Below the pieces are notes generated by a model. The model searched no databases and was not told the DNA's origin. It saw nothing but the letters and a program-made list of their open reading frames with translations. From positions 62,001 to 126,000 of the forward strand of contig NZ_SRXO01000005.1 in the NCBI RefSeq assembly GCF_008360935.1: 64,000 nucleotides of DNA, in the 5' to 3' direction. Both the position numbers and the translations under genes were made by a program. The stretch is from Siccirubricoccus phaeus. Its GTDB lineage: Bacteria; Pseudomonadota; Alphaproteobacteria; Acetobacterales; Acetobacteraceae. Within the stretch, counting starts at the first letter, position 1. Each line of letters begins with the position of its first letter. Shown here piece by piece: positions 7,647 to 15,930 of the stretch.

Positions 7647-8219
7647 TCACAGGGCCTCGCCCTCCGCCTTCCGCCGCAATTCCCGCAGCTTGTCGGCGCC
7701 GCCGGGCGTCTTCGGGCTGATCTCCAGCGCCGCCTGCAGGCTGCGCAGTGCGCCCGCCGCATCCCCCGCGGCGTCCTGCGCTGCCGAGAGGGTCAGCAGC
7801 GCCGCCCAGTGCCGCGGCTCCAGCCGCAGCACCTCCCGCAGGTCGCGCACCGCGGCCGGGATGTCCCCGGCGCGCAGATAGGCCTGGGCGCGCAGGTGCC
7901 AGGCCTCGGCGAATTCCGGGGAGAGGGTGATGGCGGCGTCGAAATCCTCCAGCGCCTCCTCGGGCAATTGCGCCTCGATATTCCGGGCGCCGCGGCGCAG
8001 CAGCAGGGTGACGGCGGGGGAAGCGGCCTGGGCCCAGAGCTGGCGGATGCGGGTTTCCACCAGTGCGGCGCCGGCCTCGTCCGGGGCGCCGTGCAACGCC
8101 TCGAAGGCGCGGTCGAGTTCGGCCTTGCGGGCCTCGGCCCCGCGCGGGGCCGGGGGGGCGCCCTGGGCGAGGGCGGCAAGCGGCAGGAGGAGGAGCGGAA
8201 GGGCAAACAGCCGGCGCAT
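7647..8219 (-). CDS. Secreted tetratricopeptide-repeat protein
   Basis: A 190-residue protein with a clear Sec signal peptide (MRRLFALPLLLLPLAALAQG) and then at least three TPR units between about residues 70 and 175 (ALEDFDAAITLSPEFAEAW, AYLRAGDIPAAVRDLREVL, DAAGDAAGALRSLQAAL). TPR proteins act as protein-interaction scaffolds, here in the periplasm. The start is set at the signal peptide; the frame is open 22 codons further upstream but those residues fall in repeat DNA. It stands alone, so no partner is evident. Confidence 0.88.
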   Translation of the reverse strand: MRRLFALPLLLLPLAALAQGAPPAPRGAEARKAELDRAFEALHGAPDEAGAALVETRIRQLWAQAASPAVTLLLRRGARNIEAQLPEEALEDFDAAITLSPEFAEAWHLRAQAYLRAGDIPAAVRDLREVLRLEPRHWAALLTLSAAQDAAGDAAGALRSLQAALEISPKTPGGADKLRELRRKAEGEAL

Positions 8220-8274
8220 GCCGCCACACTCGGCCCGGAGTGGCTTGATTGGCAAGGGTTGCGTGCGGGTTGGG

Positions 8275-8400
8275 GGGGCGCCCATGGGCGCGGATTATGG
8301 GGGTTCGCCCCCATGCCCCCAGCAGAGGGCGCTGCCCTCTGCACGCCCGCCGGGGGGTGGACCACCCCCCCCCGGACCCCGGTCTGAGTCTGCCGGTTCA
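8275..8400. repeat. Family B GC-rich intergenic repeat
   Basis: A copy of the family that recurs at 11243-11480, 14150-14245, 23838-24030, 27966-28143 and 44160-44290. Shared words are GGGGGTT(T/C)GGGGGCG..GCCCCC, a GC-rich CTCTGC..GCAGAG or GGGGCAGCGCCCC hairpin, and GACTC(A/G)CACCGG near one end next to CCCGGACCCCGGTC. Here the element reads in the order gene-distal to gene-proximal on the plus strand and fills the gap between two minus-strand genes. No coding function. Confidence 0.7.
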
Positions 8401-8474
8401 ACCGGCCGACTCGCACCGGGCGCCAGCGGCAGAGCCCCGATCTTCCATGGGCGGGGTCCCGGGCTTCCTCCGGA

Positions 8475-9407
8475 TCAATCCCCCGCCGCCGGCCGTAGCA
8501 CCGGCGCCGGCCGTCGCAGCAGCCGTCCCGCCATCCGCAGCGGCGCGGTCACCTGCCAGGACCGGCTGCGGCGCATGCCGTACATCTCCGCCTCCAGCTC
8601 CACCACGCGCTGCCGCAGCCGTGCCAGCTCCGCCGGCACCATGGCGCTGGCCAGCATGCCGTCCCACAGCCCGGCGAGAAGCGGCGAGGCGGCGCCCAGC
8701 GGGCCGTCCGCCTGGCGGCGCGCCACCTGCCGCCCCTCGGTATGCGGCCAGCTATGGAAGGGGGAGGCGAAGTTATCCAGGGCGAGCGGCGCCACGCCCA
8801 GCCCCGCCCGATGGAAGGCGAGGTTGCCGGAAAGCTGGTCCCGCCGCGAATAGCGCAACACCAGGGCGCGCCAGGCGGCCATGGCGGCATCCAGCCCCGG
8901 GGCGCCGTGCCGCCGCAGCATCAGGCCGGACCACCAGGGCCGCGCCTGCAGCAAAGCCGGCGCTTCCGCCGCCAGGTGCAGATACTGCTCCAGCACCCGG
9001 CCCGGCTCGTCCAGCCCTTCGGCTAGCACGGCCTGGAATTCCTCGGCCAGGCTGCGGCGGTAGCTGTGCGGCGCCAGCGCCAGGGCGGCGCCCTGCGGCA
9101 TCTCCGCCAGCAGCGCCTCGGGCGGGGCACGCAGCCTCACGCTGTTGTCGATGTAGAGGGAGGCGGCGGCGGCCGCGACCTCCGGCAGCGTCTCCGGCGC
9201 CAGCTTCAGCCAACGCTGGCTGCGCACCGGGTCCTGCGCCAGCAGCGGGGTGACCGGGCGGATCTCCCAGCTCTCGCTGCGGAGGCCCAGGCTATCCGTG
9301 TAGCAGACGAACCGCGCCATGGAGCCGGCGCGGGCCGGCTGCTCCTTCAGCGGTTCGTAGCTGCCCAGCAGCACGGTGTAGACGACGAGGTCGGGGCGGT
9401 AGTTCAT
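8475..9407 (-). CDS. DUF616-family glycosyltransferase-like protein
   Basis: A 310-residue soluble protein with the DUF616 (TOD1/MUCI70-like) pattern: VVYTVLLGSYEPLKEQP at the start, RFVCYTDSLGL, WEIRPV, RSQRWLKLAPETLPE, then SLYIDNSVRL, matching the family's YT..GxYD, CFTD, K..PH and W.D.N positions. Bacterial members are usually encoded in polysaccharide clusters. The C-terminus has a short coiled-coil (residues about 265-290, LRQRVVELEAEM). The frame is open far upstream, but similarity starts at MNYRPDLV. The neighbouring genes give no pathway context. Confidence 0.8.
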   Translation of the reverse strand: MNYRPDLVVYTVLLGSYEPLKEQPARAGSMARFVCYTDSLGLRSESWEIRPVTPLLAQDPVRSQRWLKLAPETLPEVAAAAASLYIDNSVRLRAPPEALLAEMPQGAALALAPHSYRRSLAEEFQAVLAEGLDEPGRVLEQYLHLAAEAPALLQARPWWSGLMLRRHGAPGLDAAMAAWRALVLRYSRRDQLSGNLAFHRAGLGVAPLALDNFASPFHSWPHTEGRQVARRQADGPLGAASPLLAGLWDGMLASAMVPAELARLRQRVVELEAEMYGMRRSRSWQVTAPLRMAGRLLRRPAPVLRPAAGD

Positions 9408-9745
9408 GACGATCTCGGTATAGCTCTGCGCTCTCCACCGAGGATTGCAAGCCATCCTGGCGCCATCCTGCCGAATGCGCTTGATTCCGCGCCTGCGAAG
9501 GCGCATTTCTGCGGCGCCGGTGGCCGAGGCCCCGGTGGCGCCCCGGCCGCGTGAGCGGCCCCCGCGGCTTCCTGGCATTCGCGCCCCCATGGGCGGCGCG
9601 CCGGGCGGGTCCTGGCGGGACGGACTGTCGGGCCGCGCATGCTCTTCTCCCTTCGGATCGACCCAGGCACGCGGGGTCTCCGCCCATGCAACCCCGCGGC
9701 AGCCTGCGGCCGAAGGGCCGGGTGCCGCGCGACCGGGATGTCTGT
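9408..9745. other. Divergent gene-free region between DUF616 gene and rhlE
   Basis: About 340 bases between divergent genes. The first 60 bases (9408-9490) are the least GC-rich part and the best place for promoters. I see no repeat-family copy and no small gene with a ribosome-binding site. If rhlE starts at the ATG at 9686 instead of the GTG, this gap is 60 bases shorter. Confidence 0.4.
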
Positions 9746-11239
9746 GTGACGCAATTCTCTGAACTCGGCCTGGCCGCGCCCCTGCTGCGGGCGCTGGAAG
9801 AGGCCGGCTATGCCACTCCGACGCCGATCCAGGCGCGGGCGATTCCTTATGTGATGGCCGGGCAGGACCTGCTCGGCATCGCCCAGACCGGCACCGGCAA
9901 GACCGCGGCCTTCGCTTTGCCGGTGCTGCACCGGCTGGCCGGGCGCGGCGGGCGGCCGCCGCGCGGCGGCTGCCGGGCGCTGGTACTGGCGCCGACGCGT
10001 GAGCTGTGCAGCCAGATCGGCGACAGCTTTCGCACCTATGGCAAGCATCTCGGCCTGTCCGTCGCGGTGATCTTCGGCGGCGTGCCGCATGGCGCGCAAC
10101 GCCGGGCGCTGGCCCAGGGCATCGATATCCTGGTGGCGACGCCGGGGCGGCTGCAGGACCATCTGGATGCCGGCGACGCCCGGCTGGACCGGGTGGAGGT
10201 GCTGGTGCTGGATGAGGCCGACCAGATGCTGGACAAGGGCTTCCTGCCCGCCATCCGGCGCCTGCTGCGGGCGGTGCCGCCGGGGCCGAAGGGCGCGGCC
10301 CGGCCGCAGGGAGCCGCGGGCGCGCCGCCGGCTGCTCCGGCCACTGGCCAGGCGGGGCGGCAGACGCTGTTCTTCTCGGCCACCATGCCGGCCGAGATCG
10401 GCAAGCTGGCCGGGGAGATGCTGACCGAGCCGGCGAAGGTGGAGGTGGCGCCCGTCTCCTCCACCGCCGAGCGGGTGGCGCAGCGCGTGCTGCATGTGGA
10501 GCAGGCGCGGAAGCGCGTGCTGCTCGCGGAACTGCTGCGCAGCGAGGGCGTCGGGCGGACACTGGTCTTCACCCGCACCAAGCACGGCGCGGACAAGGTG
10601 GTGAAGCAGCTCGACCAGGATGGGCTCGCGGCCAACGCCATCCATGGCAACAAGAGCCAGGGGCAGCGGGAGCGCGCCCTGGCGGAGTTCAAATCCGGCC
10701 GGGCGCCGATCCTGGTGGCGACCGATATCGCGGCGCGCGGCATCGATGTGGATGGCGTGACGCATGTGGTGCAGTACGACCTGCCCGAGGTGCCGGAGAC
10801 CTATGTCCACCGCATCGGCCGCACCGCGCGCGCCGGGGCGAGCGGCGAGGCGGTGGCGCTGGTCTGCGCCGACGATCTCGAGAAGCTCTGGGCGATCGAG
10901 AAGGTGATCCGGCAGAAGGTGCCGGATGAGGACCGGCGGGAGGACAAGAGCGGCTCCCTGACCAAGGCGCCGATGGCGGTAGTGCGGCCGGCGCGCGGCG
11001 GGCAGCCGCACGGGCGTGGACGCGGGGCGCCGGGCGGTGGCCAGCGCCACGGCCATGGCGGCGGCCAGGCCAAGGGGCAGCACCACCAGGGCGGGCGCGG
11101 CGCGCCGGCGGCGAAGCCGAGCAGCGGTGCCGAGGCCACGCGGCGCCGGCCGGCGGGCGATGCCGGGCGGCGGGACCGGAGCTGGCGCGATGGGGATTTC
11201 CGCGACAACGCGCCGGCCTTCCTGACGCGCGGGAAGTGA
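9746..11239 (+). CDS. rhlE: DEAD-box RNA helicase, RhlE type
   Basis: An ATP-dependent RNA helicase of 497 residues. Motifs in order: Q motif (FSELGLAAPLL, TPTPIQ), AQTGTGKT (I), PTRELC (Ia), TPGR (Ib), DEAD (II), SATMP (III), VFTRTKHGADK (IV), TDIAARGIDVD (V), HRIGRTARAG (VI). Between motifs II and III there is a low-complexity Gly/Ala/Pro insertion of about 25 residues that is not part of the fold. The last 90 residues are Arg/Gly/His-rich, as usual for RNA-binding tails. The start is a GTG directly before TQFSELGL, where the family begins; an ATG 20 codons upstream (9686) is the alternative. Confidence 0.92.
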   Translation: MTQFSELGLAAPLLRALEEAGYATPTPIQARAIPYVMAGQDLLGIAQTGTGKTAAFALPVLHRLAGRGGRPPRGGCRALVLAPTRELCSQIGDSFRTYGKHLGLSVAVIFGGVPHGAQRRALAQGIDILVATPGRLQDHLDAGDARLDRVEVLVLDEADQMLDKGFLPAIRRLLRAVPPGPKGAARPQGAAGAPPAAPATGQAGRQTLFFSATMPAEIGKLAGEMLTEPAKVEVAPVSSTAERVAQRVLHVEQARKRVLLAELLRSEGVGRTLVFTRTKHGADKVVKQLDQDGLAANAIHGNKSQGQRERALAEFKSGRAPILVATDIAARGIDVDGVTHVVQYDLPEVPETYVHRIGRTARAGASGEAVALVCADDLEKLWAIEKVIRQKVPDEDRREDKSGSLTKAPMAVVRPARGGQPHGRGRGAPGGGQRHGHGGGQAKGQHHQGGRGAPAAKPSSGAEATRRRPAGDAGRRDRSWRDGDFRDNAPAFLTRGK

Positions 11240-11242
11240 AGC

Positions 11243-11480
11243 GGGCGGGGGCTTCGCCCCCGGGCCCTGAGTAGGGGGCTTTGCACCCGCCGGGGACCGG
11301 ACCGGTCCCCGGACCCCGGACCCCGGTCTGAGTTTTGGTCCCGACGATTCAGCCAGCAGATTCAGGGCGGGGTCTGGGGGGAAGCTCTTCCCCTCCCCGG
11401 CGGAGGTGCAGGGTCGCGGGCACTGCCCGCGACGACCTCCTGCTGGGGGTTTGGGGGCAGAGCCCCCATTCCTACCGGGC
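11243..11480. repeat. Family B GC-rich intergenic repeats
   Basis: Directly after the rhlE stop. Two arrangements of the same words are present: GGGGGCTTCGCCCCCGGGCCCTGAG..GGACCCCGG (11248-11330), and from about 11370 GGGGGGAAGC, CTCCCCGGCGGAGGTGCAGGG, then TGGGGGTTTGGGGGCAGAGCCCCCAT (ending near 11471). The GC-rich stems could act as transcript ends for the convergent genes on both sides. No gene is present in the 300-base gap. Confidence 0.65.
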
Positions 11481-11539
11481 TGATGTCTTGCCCTTTTATT
11501 CTTAAGCTCCTGCCGGGGGTTCGGGGGCAGCGCCCCGAG

Positions 11540-12526
11540 CTAGCGCCCCAGCCGAATCCCGGCCTTCTCCACGATGCCTTTGAATTTCGCCACCTCCGCC
11601 ACCAGGAAGGCCCGGCTGCCGGCCGGCGTGCCTGGCGCCGCGGGGTCCACCCCGGCGGCCGTCATCCGCTCCGCCGCCGCCGGCTCCGCCAGCACTGCCC
11701 CGGCCGCCTGCGCAAGCTGCTCCGCCAGCGCCGCCGGCAGGCCGCGCGGCGCCACCAGGATGTTCCAGGTGGTGATGTCGAATCCCGTCAGCCCGATCTC
11801 GTCCAGCGTCGGGATCTCCGGGAACAGCTTGTGCCGCCGCAGCGAGGACACCGCCAGCCCGCGCGAGAGCCCGTCCCGGATATGCGGCGCGGTGGAGGCC
11901 AGCACCTCCAGCGAGTAATCCACCTCGCCCTTGGCCAGCGCCTCCATCACCGCGGAGCCGCCGCGATAGGGCACGTGTTCCGCCCGCAGCCCGCCATAGG
12001 CGGATTTGATCGCCTCGCCCGTCAGATGGCCGATGCCGCCGGCGCCGCTGGTCGCCCAGGTGTATTTCCCGGGCGCGGCCTTCACCGCTTCCAGCAGCTC
12101 CTTCGCGCTGCGGAAGGGCGAGGCCGCCGGCACCACCATCACCATCGGCCCGCCGCCGATGACGGCGATCTGGGTGAAATCCTCCACCGGGTCGTAGGGC
12201 GTCTGCTGCGGCAGCGCCGCCGGGTTGGTGCCGAGGGCGGAGGCGGAGGCGAGCAGCAGCGTGTAGCCATCCGCCGGCCGGTGCCGCACCCATTCGCTGC
12301 CCACCGAGCCGCCCGCCCCGGCCCGGTTCTCCACCACGATGCGCGCCTGCGGGCCGAGCTTCACCGACATGCGCTCGGCGAGGATGCGGGCAGCGATGTC
12401 GGTGGAGCCGCCGGCGAGGAAGGGCACCACCAGGGTGATCGGCCGGTCGGGATAGGTCTGGGCGAAAGCCGGCGCGGCGAGGCCGGCGGCGAGCAGCGGC
12501 AGGGTGCGGCGGGCGAGGCGGATCAT
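11540..12526 (-). CDS. Bug/TctC-family periplasmic solute receptor
   Basis: Second orphan receptor of this family, 328 residues. It has a Sec-type signal (RLARRTLPLLAAGLAAPAFAQ), the opening YPDRPITLVVPFLAGGSTD, the ENRAGAGGSVGSEWV ligand loop and PYRGGSAVMEAL, all typical. AGGAG lies 8 nt before the ATG. It is not a recent duplicate of the 1303-2286 receptor, since the two differ through most of their length. No membrane subunits are nearby, and the ligand is unknown. Confidence 0.9.
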   Translation of the reverse strand: MIRLARRTLPLLAAGLAAPAFAQTYPDRPITLVVPFLAGGSTDIAARILAERMSVKLGPQARIVVENRAGAGGSVGSEWVRHRPADGYTLLLASASALGTNPAALPQQTPYDPVEDFTQIAVIGGGPMVMVVPAASPFRSAKELLEAVKAAPGKYTWATSGAGGIGHLTGEAIKSAYGGLRAEHVPYRGGSAVMEALAKGEVDYSLEVLASTAPHIRDGLSRGLAVSSLRRHKLFPEIPTLDEIGLTGFDITTWNILVAPRGLPAALAEQLAQAAGAVLAEPAAAERMTAAGVDPAAPGTPAGSRAFLVAEVAKFKGIVEKAGIRLGR

Positions 12527-12545
12527 CGGCACGTCTCCTGGGGTC

Positions 12546-12660
12546 CCGCCGCGATGCTCGCTGGACTTCCAGCGGAGCGGGCAGGCGGCCACTGAAGTGA
12601 AGCCTCGTGTGCCCGACTCCGAAATCGGCAGAACCTCGGAGCCGGGACATGAGGAGCGTC
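12546..12660. repeat. Diverged family A repeat
   Basis: Between the divergent Bug receptor and BrkB genes. The words GCTCGCTGGACTTCCAGCG, GGCAGGCGGCCACTGAAGTG and CGGAGCCGGGACAT match family A in order and spacing, with many substitutions. It lies where both genes need their promoters, so it could influence expression; that is inference. Confidence 0.5.
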
Positions 12661-12754
12661 CGACATGCCTTGGCGGGGCGGAGGCCGCAACTCGCGACGA
12701 TCGTGGCCCGGTGGCGTTCGCCTGCCGACGATCCAACGCCAGCGGAGACCGCGC

Positions 12755-13855
12755 ATGATGCAGGAGTCGAAGCCCAGCCCCCTCCTCCTCGGGGCGCTGG
12801 CGGCAGGCGGCCTGCTGCTGTTGGCCGCCCCGGGCCGCAGGGCGCAGCCCCGCCCGGCAGCGCTGCCGGCATGGCAGGCGCCGCCCCCGGCAGCCCCGCC
12901 GGACCGCTCCGTCCTTCGCCCGGAGCTTGGCCATGAGGCGGCACGGCCGGAGGCGATTCCGCCGCGCGGCTGGTGGGCAATCCTGAAGCGGACGGTCTCC
13001 GAGGTCTCCGATGACCGGGTGCTGACGGAGGCGGCGGGCGTCACCTTCTACGCCCTGCTGGCGCTCTTCCCCGGCCTGGCCGCGCTGGTCTCGCTCTACG
13101 GCCTCTTCGCCGAACCCGGGACGATCGGCGAGCATCTCGGCACGGTCGGCGCCGTCGTGCCGGGCGGCGGCATGGAGATCATCGAGGAGCAGGTGCGGCG
13201 TATCACCTCGAAGGGCGACAGCGCCCTGGGCTTCGGCGCGCTGATCGGCCTCGCCACCTCGCTCTGGTCGGCCAACCAGGCGATGAAGGCGATCGTCGAT
13301 GCGCTGAACATCGTCTATGGCGAGCGGGAGAAGCGCGGCTTCTTCCATCGCCTGATGGTGACCATGGCCTTCACCCTGGCGGGCATCCTGTTCCTGCTGC
13401 TGGCCATGGCGGCGGTGGTGGTGCTGCCGGTGGCGCTGGCCTTCCTCGGACTGGACGGCGTGCTGGATGCGGTGCTGCGCCTGGCGCGCTGGCCGGTGCT
13501 GCTGCTGGCGGTCGGGGTTTTCCTCGCCTGCCTCTACCGCTACGGGCCGAGCCGGGAGCGGGCGCGCTGGCGCTGGGTGAGCTGGGGCAGCGCCGTCGCG
13601 GCGCTTGGCTGGCTGGGGGTTTCCCTGGGCTTTTCCTGGTATGTCGAGAATTTCGGCAATTACAACGAGACCTATGGCTCGCTCGGCGCCGCCATCGGCT
13701 TCATGACCTGGATCTGGCTTTCCGCCACGGTGATGCTGGTGGGCGCCGAGCTGGATGCCGAGATGGAGCATCAGACGGCGCGCGACACGACGACCGGCCC
13801 GGAGCGCCCGATGGGCACCCGCGGCGCCCGCATGGCGGACGAGGTCGCAAGCTAG
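12755..13855 (+). CDS. YihY/BrkB family inner-membrane protein
   Basis: A 366-residue protein of the family once called ribonuclease BN. After an N-terminal hydrophobic segment (about 12-28) and a Pro/Ala linker, the family core begins near residue 75 (RGWWAILKRTVSEVSDDRVL, then AAGVTFYALLALFPGLAALVS). Six membrane segments follow, with the conserved PGG.M and LWSAN.AM.A...LN..Y motifs and the late WYVENFG.YN.TYGSLGA. GGAG lies 7 nt before the ATG at 12755. The in-frame part upstream lies in repeat DNA. The stop TAG is the first bases of a CTAGAGC palindrome. Confidence 0.9.
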   Translation: MMQESKPSPLLLGALAAGGLLLLAAPGRRAQPRPAALPAWQAPPPAAPPDRSVLRPELGHEAARPEAIPPRGWWAILKRTVSEVSDDRVLTEAAGVTFYALLALFPGLAALVSLYGLFAEPGTIGEHLGTVGAVVPGGGMEIIEEQVRRITSKGDSALGFGALIGLATSLWSANQAMKAIVDALNIVYGEREKRGFFHRLMVTMAFTLAGILFLLLAMAAVVVLPVALAFLGLDGVLDAVLRLARWPVLLLAVGVFLACLYRYGPSRERARWRWVSWGSAVAALGWLGVSLGFSWYVENFGNYNETYGSLGAAIGFMTWIWLSATVMLVGAELDAEMEHQTARDTTTGPERPMGTRGARMADEVAS

Positions 13856-13958
13856 AGCAGATCGCCGGAGGGCGGCATCGCCCGGAGGCGTGAATCTGCT
13901 CTACAATCCATAAGCTAGAGCGGTTTCGCGCTGCACAGTCAGCGTGAAACCGCTCTAG
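13852..13958. repeat. Family P palindromes (two, back to back)
   Basis: Two inverted repeats with CTAGAGC / GCTCTAG ends. The first (13852-13903) has arms CTAGAGCAGAT and ATCTGCTCTA around a 30-base GC-rich centre. The second (13915-13958) is 44 bp with arms CTAGAGCGGTTTC and GAAACCGCTCTAG around GCGCTGCACAGTCAGC-like sequence, and an identical copy lies at 25736-25779. The TAG that ends the BrkB-type gene is part of the first palindrome. The same half-site (GTGAAACCGCTCTA) appears again at 14140-14153. Confidence 0.75.
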
Positions 13959-14130
13959 TGTCCTGCCCGCGAAGTTCGCTGGATTTCCAGCGAACGCAGC
14001 GGACAAGCAGGCCACTGAAAACAAAAGCTAGTGGCCCGAGAACGACGTCCGCAGGACTGCGGAATCGGGACACCAGCGTCCTGCCCGCGAAGTTCGCTGG
14101 ATTTCCGGCGAGCGGGTTCGCCGAGCGCAG
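13959..14130. repeat. Family A repeat, one full copy and one partial copy in tandem
   Basis: The best-preserved family A element: TGTCCTGCCCGCGAAG at the left, GGAATCGGGACAC at the right (an outer inverted repeat TGTCC/GGGACA), a hairpin TTCGCTGGA-TT-TCCAGCGAA and a second hairpin TCCGCA-GGAC-TGCGGA. A second, truncated copy starts immediately after (14074) and ends in CCGGCGAGCGGG. About 115 bp per unit, no ORF: the structure of a non-autonomous palindromic element. Confidence 0.75.
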
Positions 14131-14149
14131 GCGAGGTGAAACCGCTCTA

Positions 14150-14245
14150 AAAACTCAGGCCAGGGTCCGGGGGGGATCCACCCCCGGCGGGAGTGCAGAG
14201 GGCCGCGCCCTCGGCTGGGGCTTGCGGGCAAAGCCCCCATCACCC
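14150..14245. repeat. Family B GC-rich intergenic repeat
   Basis: Short copy ending just past the stop of the minus-strand LysM gene: CAGGGTCCGGGGGGGATCC, GGGAGTGCAGAGGGCCGCGCC and GGGCAAAGCCCCCATCACCC. It occupies the 3' flank of the gene, as the other copies do. Confidence 0.6.
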
Positions 14246-14246
14246 G

Positions 14247-14789
14247 CTACTTCTCCGGCAACCGCAGCACCAGCCCGGCCCGCACGGCCGAGGCACGCTG
14301 CAGCATGGGCTGGTTGGCCTCGAGGATCGCCGCGGCACGGCGCGCATCGCCATAGTGCCGGGCGGCGATCGACTCCAGCGTCTCGCCCGGCGCCACGGTG
14401 TGGAACAGGCTGCCGCCGCCGCCGAAGCGCTCCTCCGGCTCCGGCTGCGCCGCATGCACCGCTTCCGCCGCCGCGGCGGTGCTGGCGCTGCCGGCGGGAA
14501 GCTGGGCGAAGCTGCCGAGGCTCGCCAGCAGCCCCGGCCGGTGGCGCGGCGTCAGCCGGTCCTCCACCACCGCGATGCCGGGCAGGTTCCCGGCGGCCAG
14601 CACCAGGCGTTCCTGCGTCGCGCCGTCCTCCACCTCGCCTTCCAGGACCAGCTTCTCCCCTTCCAGCCGGACGGAGACGCCCTGGCGGGGCAGGCCGAGC
14701 ACGTCGAACCGGGCCAGCACGGCGCTGGCGGCAGGCCGGCTGGCGGCCGGGCCGTAGCCGCTCTCGGTGGGGAAGCGGTAGAGGGGCAT
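14247..14789 (-). CDS. LysM domain protein with BON-like N-terminal region
   Basis: A 180-residue protein without a signal peptide. Residues about 30-95 resemble a BON domain (GVSVRLEGEKLVLEGEVED, then LAAGNLPGIAVVEDRL). Residues about 128-178 are a LysM peptidoglycan-binding domain (HTVAPGETLESIAARHYGD, then ILEANQP). The combination matches the small BON-LysM proteins related to E. coli Kbp/YgaU, which bind potassium or associate with the cell wall. AGGAG lies 5 nt before the ATG. It is divergent from fdhD, with 93 bases between them. Confidence 0.82.
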   Translation of the reverse strand: MPLYRFPTESGYGPAASRPAASAVLARFDVLGLPRQGVSVRLEGEKLVLEGEVEDGATQERLVLAAGNLPGIAVVEDRLTPRHRPGLLASLGSFAQLPAGSASTAAAAEAVHAAQPEPEERFGGGGSLFHTVAPGETLESIAARHYGDARRAAAILEANQPMLQRASAVRAGLVLRLPEK

Positions 14790-14882
14790 GGGGGTCTCCT
14801 TTCCATGGCTCCTTTCCGCGGGCGAACGTCCGGGGGCGGCGGGCGGTTGCGCCGCTGGGGCCGCCACCCCACCCTCTCCTCC

Positions 14883-15779
14883 ATGGATGCGAATGAGGAT
14901 GCCCGGCTGCTGGTCCGGCCGGACCCCGCCGACCCCCGCCTGACCCGCCGCGTCACCGGCCTGGATCACACCGGCGCGCGCATCGAGGCGAGCGTGACGG
15001 TGGAGCGGCCGCTGACGCTGTTCCTGAACGGGCAGGAGATCGTCACCATGATGACGATCCTCGACCGGCCGGAGGATCTGGCGCTGGGCTACCTGCTGAA
15101 CCAGGGCATGCTGCGGCCGGACGACCGGGTGACAGCGGTGGAGTACGATGAGGATCTGCAGGTGGTGGTGGTGCGCACCGAACGCCGCACCGATTACGAG
15201 GCGAAGCTGAAGAAGAAGACCCTGACCAGCGGCTGCGCCCAGGGCACTGCCTTCGGCGACCTGATGGAGGATTTTTCCGCGGCGCGGCTGCCGGCAGCGG
15301 CGGAGATCCGCACCTCGGACCTCTACCGGCTGCTGCACCGCATCAACACCCTGCCGACGCTCTACCTGGAGGCAGGGGCGATCCATGGCTGCGCCCTCTG
15401 CGAGCGCGACTGGCCGCTGGCCTATATGGAGGATGTCGGCCGGCACAATGCGGTGGACAAGATCGCGGGGTGGATGTTCCGCACCGGGACCGCGGGCGGG
15501 GACAAGATCTTCTACACCACCGGACGGCTGACCTCGGAAATGGTGATCAAGACCGTGCGGATGGGGATCCCGATCCTCGTCTCCCGCAGCGGCTTCACCG
15601 CCTGGGGGGTGGAATTGGCGCGGGAGGTGGGGCTGACGCTGATCGGGCGGTGCAAGGGGAAGCGGTTCACCGCGCTGGCGGGGGAGGGGCGGATCGTGTT
15701 CGACGCGGACCTCGCCTATGTCGAGGAGGAAAGCGCGAAGCACTGGCGGAAGAACAGCCGGGAGGCTGAGGGCGGGTGA
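14883..15779 (+). CDS. fdhD: Formate dehydrogenase accessory sulfurtransferase FdhD
   Basis: FdhD moves sulfur from a cysteine desulfurase onto the molybdenum cofactor of formate dehydrogenase. This 298-residue protein has the family landmarks LFLNGQEIVTMM, EDLALGYLLNQG, TSGCAQGTAFGD, the CxxC loop GCALCERD with the sulfur-carrying cysteine, ED.GRHNAVDKI, and TGRLTSEMV. The start at MDANEDA is a judgement: no strong ribosome-binding site precedes it, and an in-frame ATG at 14805 (MAPFRGR) would add 26 residues. mobA follows 151 bases downstream. No formate dehydrogenase gene is in the window, so its client is elsewhere. Confidence 0.93.
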   Translation: MDANEDARLLVRPDPADPRLTRRVTGLDHTGARIEASVTVERPLTLFLNGQEIVTMMTILDRPEDLALGYLLNQGMLRPDDRVTAVEYDEDLQVVVVRTERRTDYEAKLKKKTLTSGCAQGTAFGDLMEDFSAARLPAAAEIRTSDLYRLLHRINTLPTLYLEAGAIHGCALCERDWPLAYMEDVGRHNAVDKIAGWMFRTGTAGGDKIFYTTGRLTSEMVIKTVRMGIPILVSRSGFTAWGVELAREVGLTLIGRCKGKRFTALAGEGRIVFDADLAYVEEESAKHWRKNSREAEGG

Positions 15780-15803
15780 GCGCGCCCGGATGCGGCGAGC
15801 ATT

Positions 15804-15893
15804 GCGGGGTGGCGGGGCCGGCCTCAAGGACGCTTCGCGCCGGCTGCGCCGGTCGCCTGGCGGCGATCCTTGACCCCGACCCCACCACCCCGC
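15804..15893. repeat. Large imperfect hairpin between fdhD and mobA
   Basis: Inverted repeat of about 90 bases. The outer arms are GCGGGGTGGCGGGG (15804-15817) and CCCCACCACCCCGC (15880-15893), matching at 13 of 14 positions, and the inner arms are CTCAAGGA and TCCTTGAC. No T-tract follows, so it is not a textbook terminator. It could stabilise the fdhD transcript or reduce read-through into mobA; it may also be a mobile palindromic element. Confidence 0.6.
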
Positions 15894-15930
15894 ACCGCAA
15901 GCGCATGGCCGGGACGGAGGAACAGCGCCT

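Noticed and set aside
14193-14882. N-terminal extension of fdhD by 230 codons
   Set aside because: The frame is open, but the translation is antisense to the LysM gene and includes repeat DNA; FdhD similarity begins after 14883.
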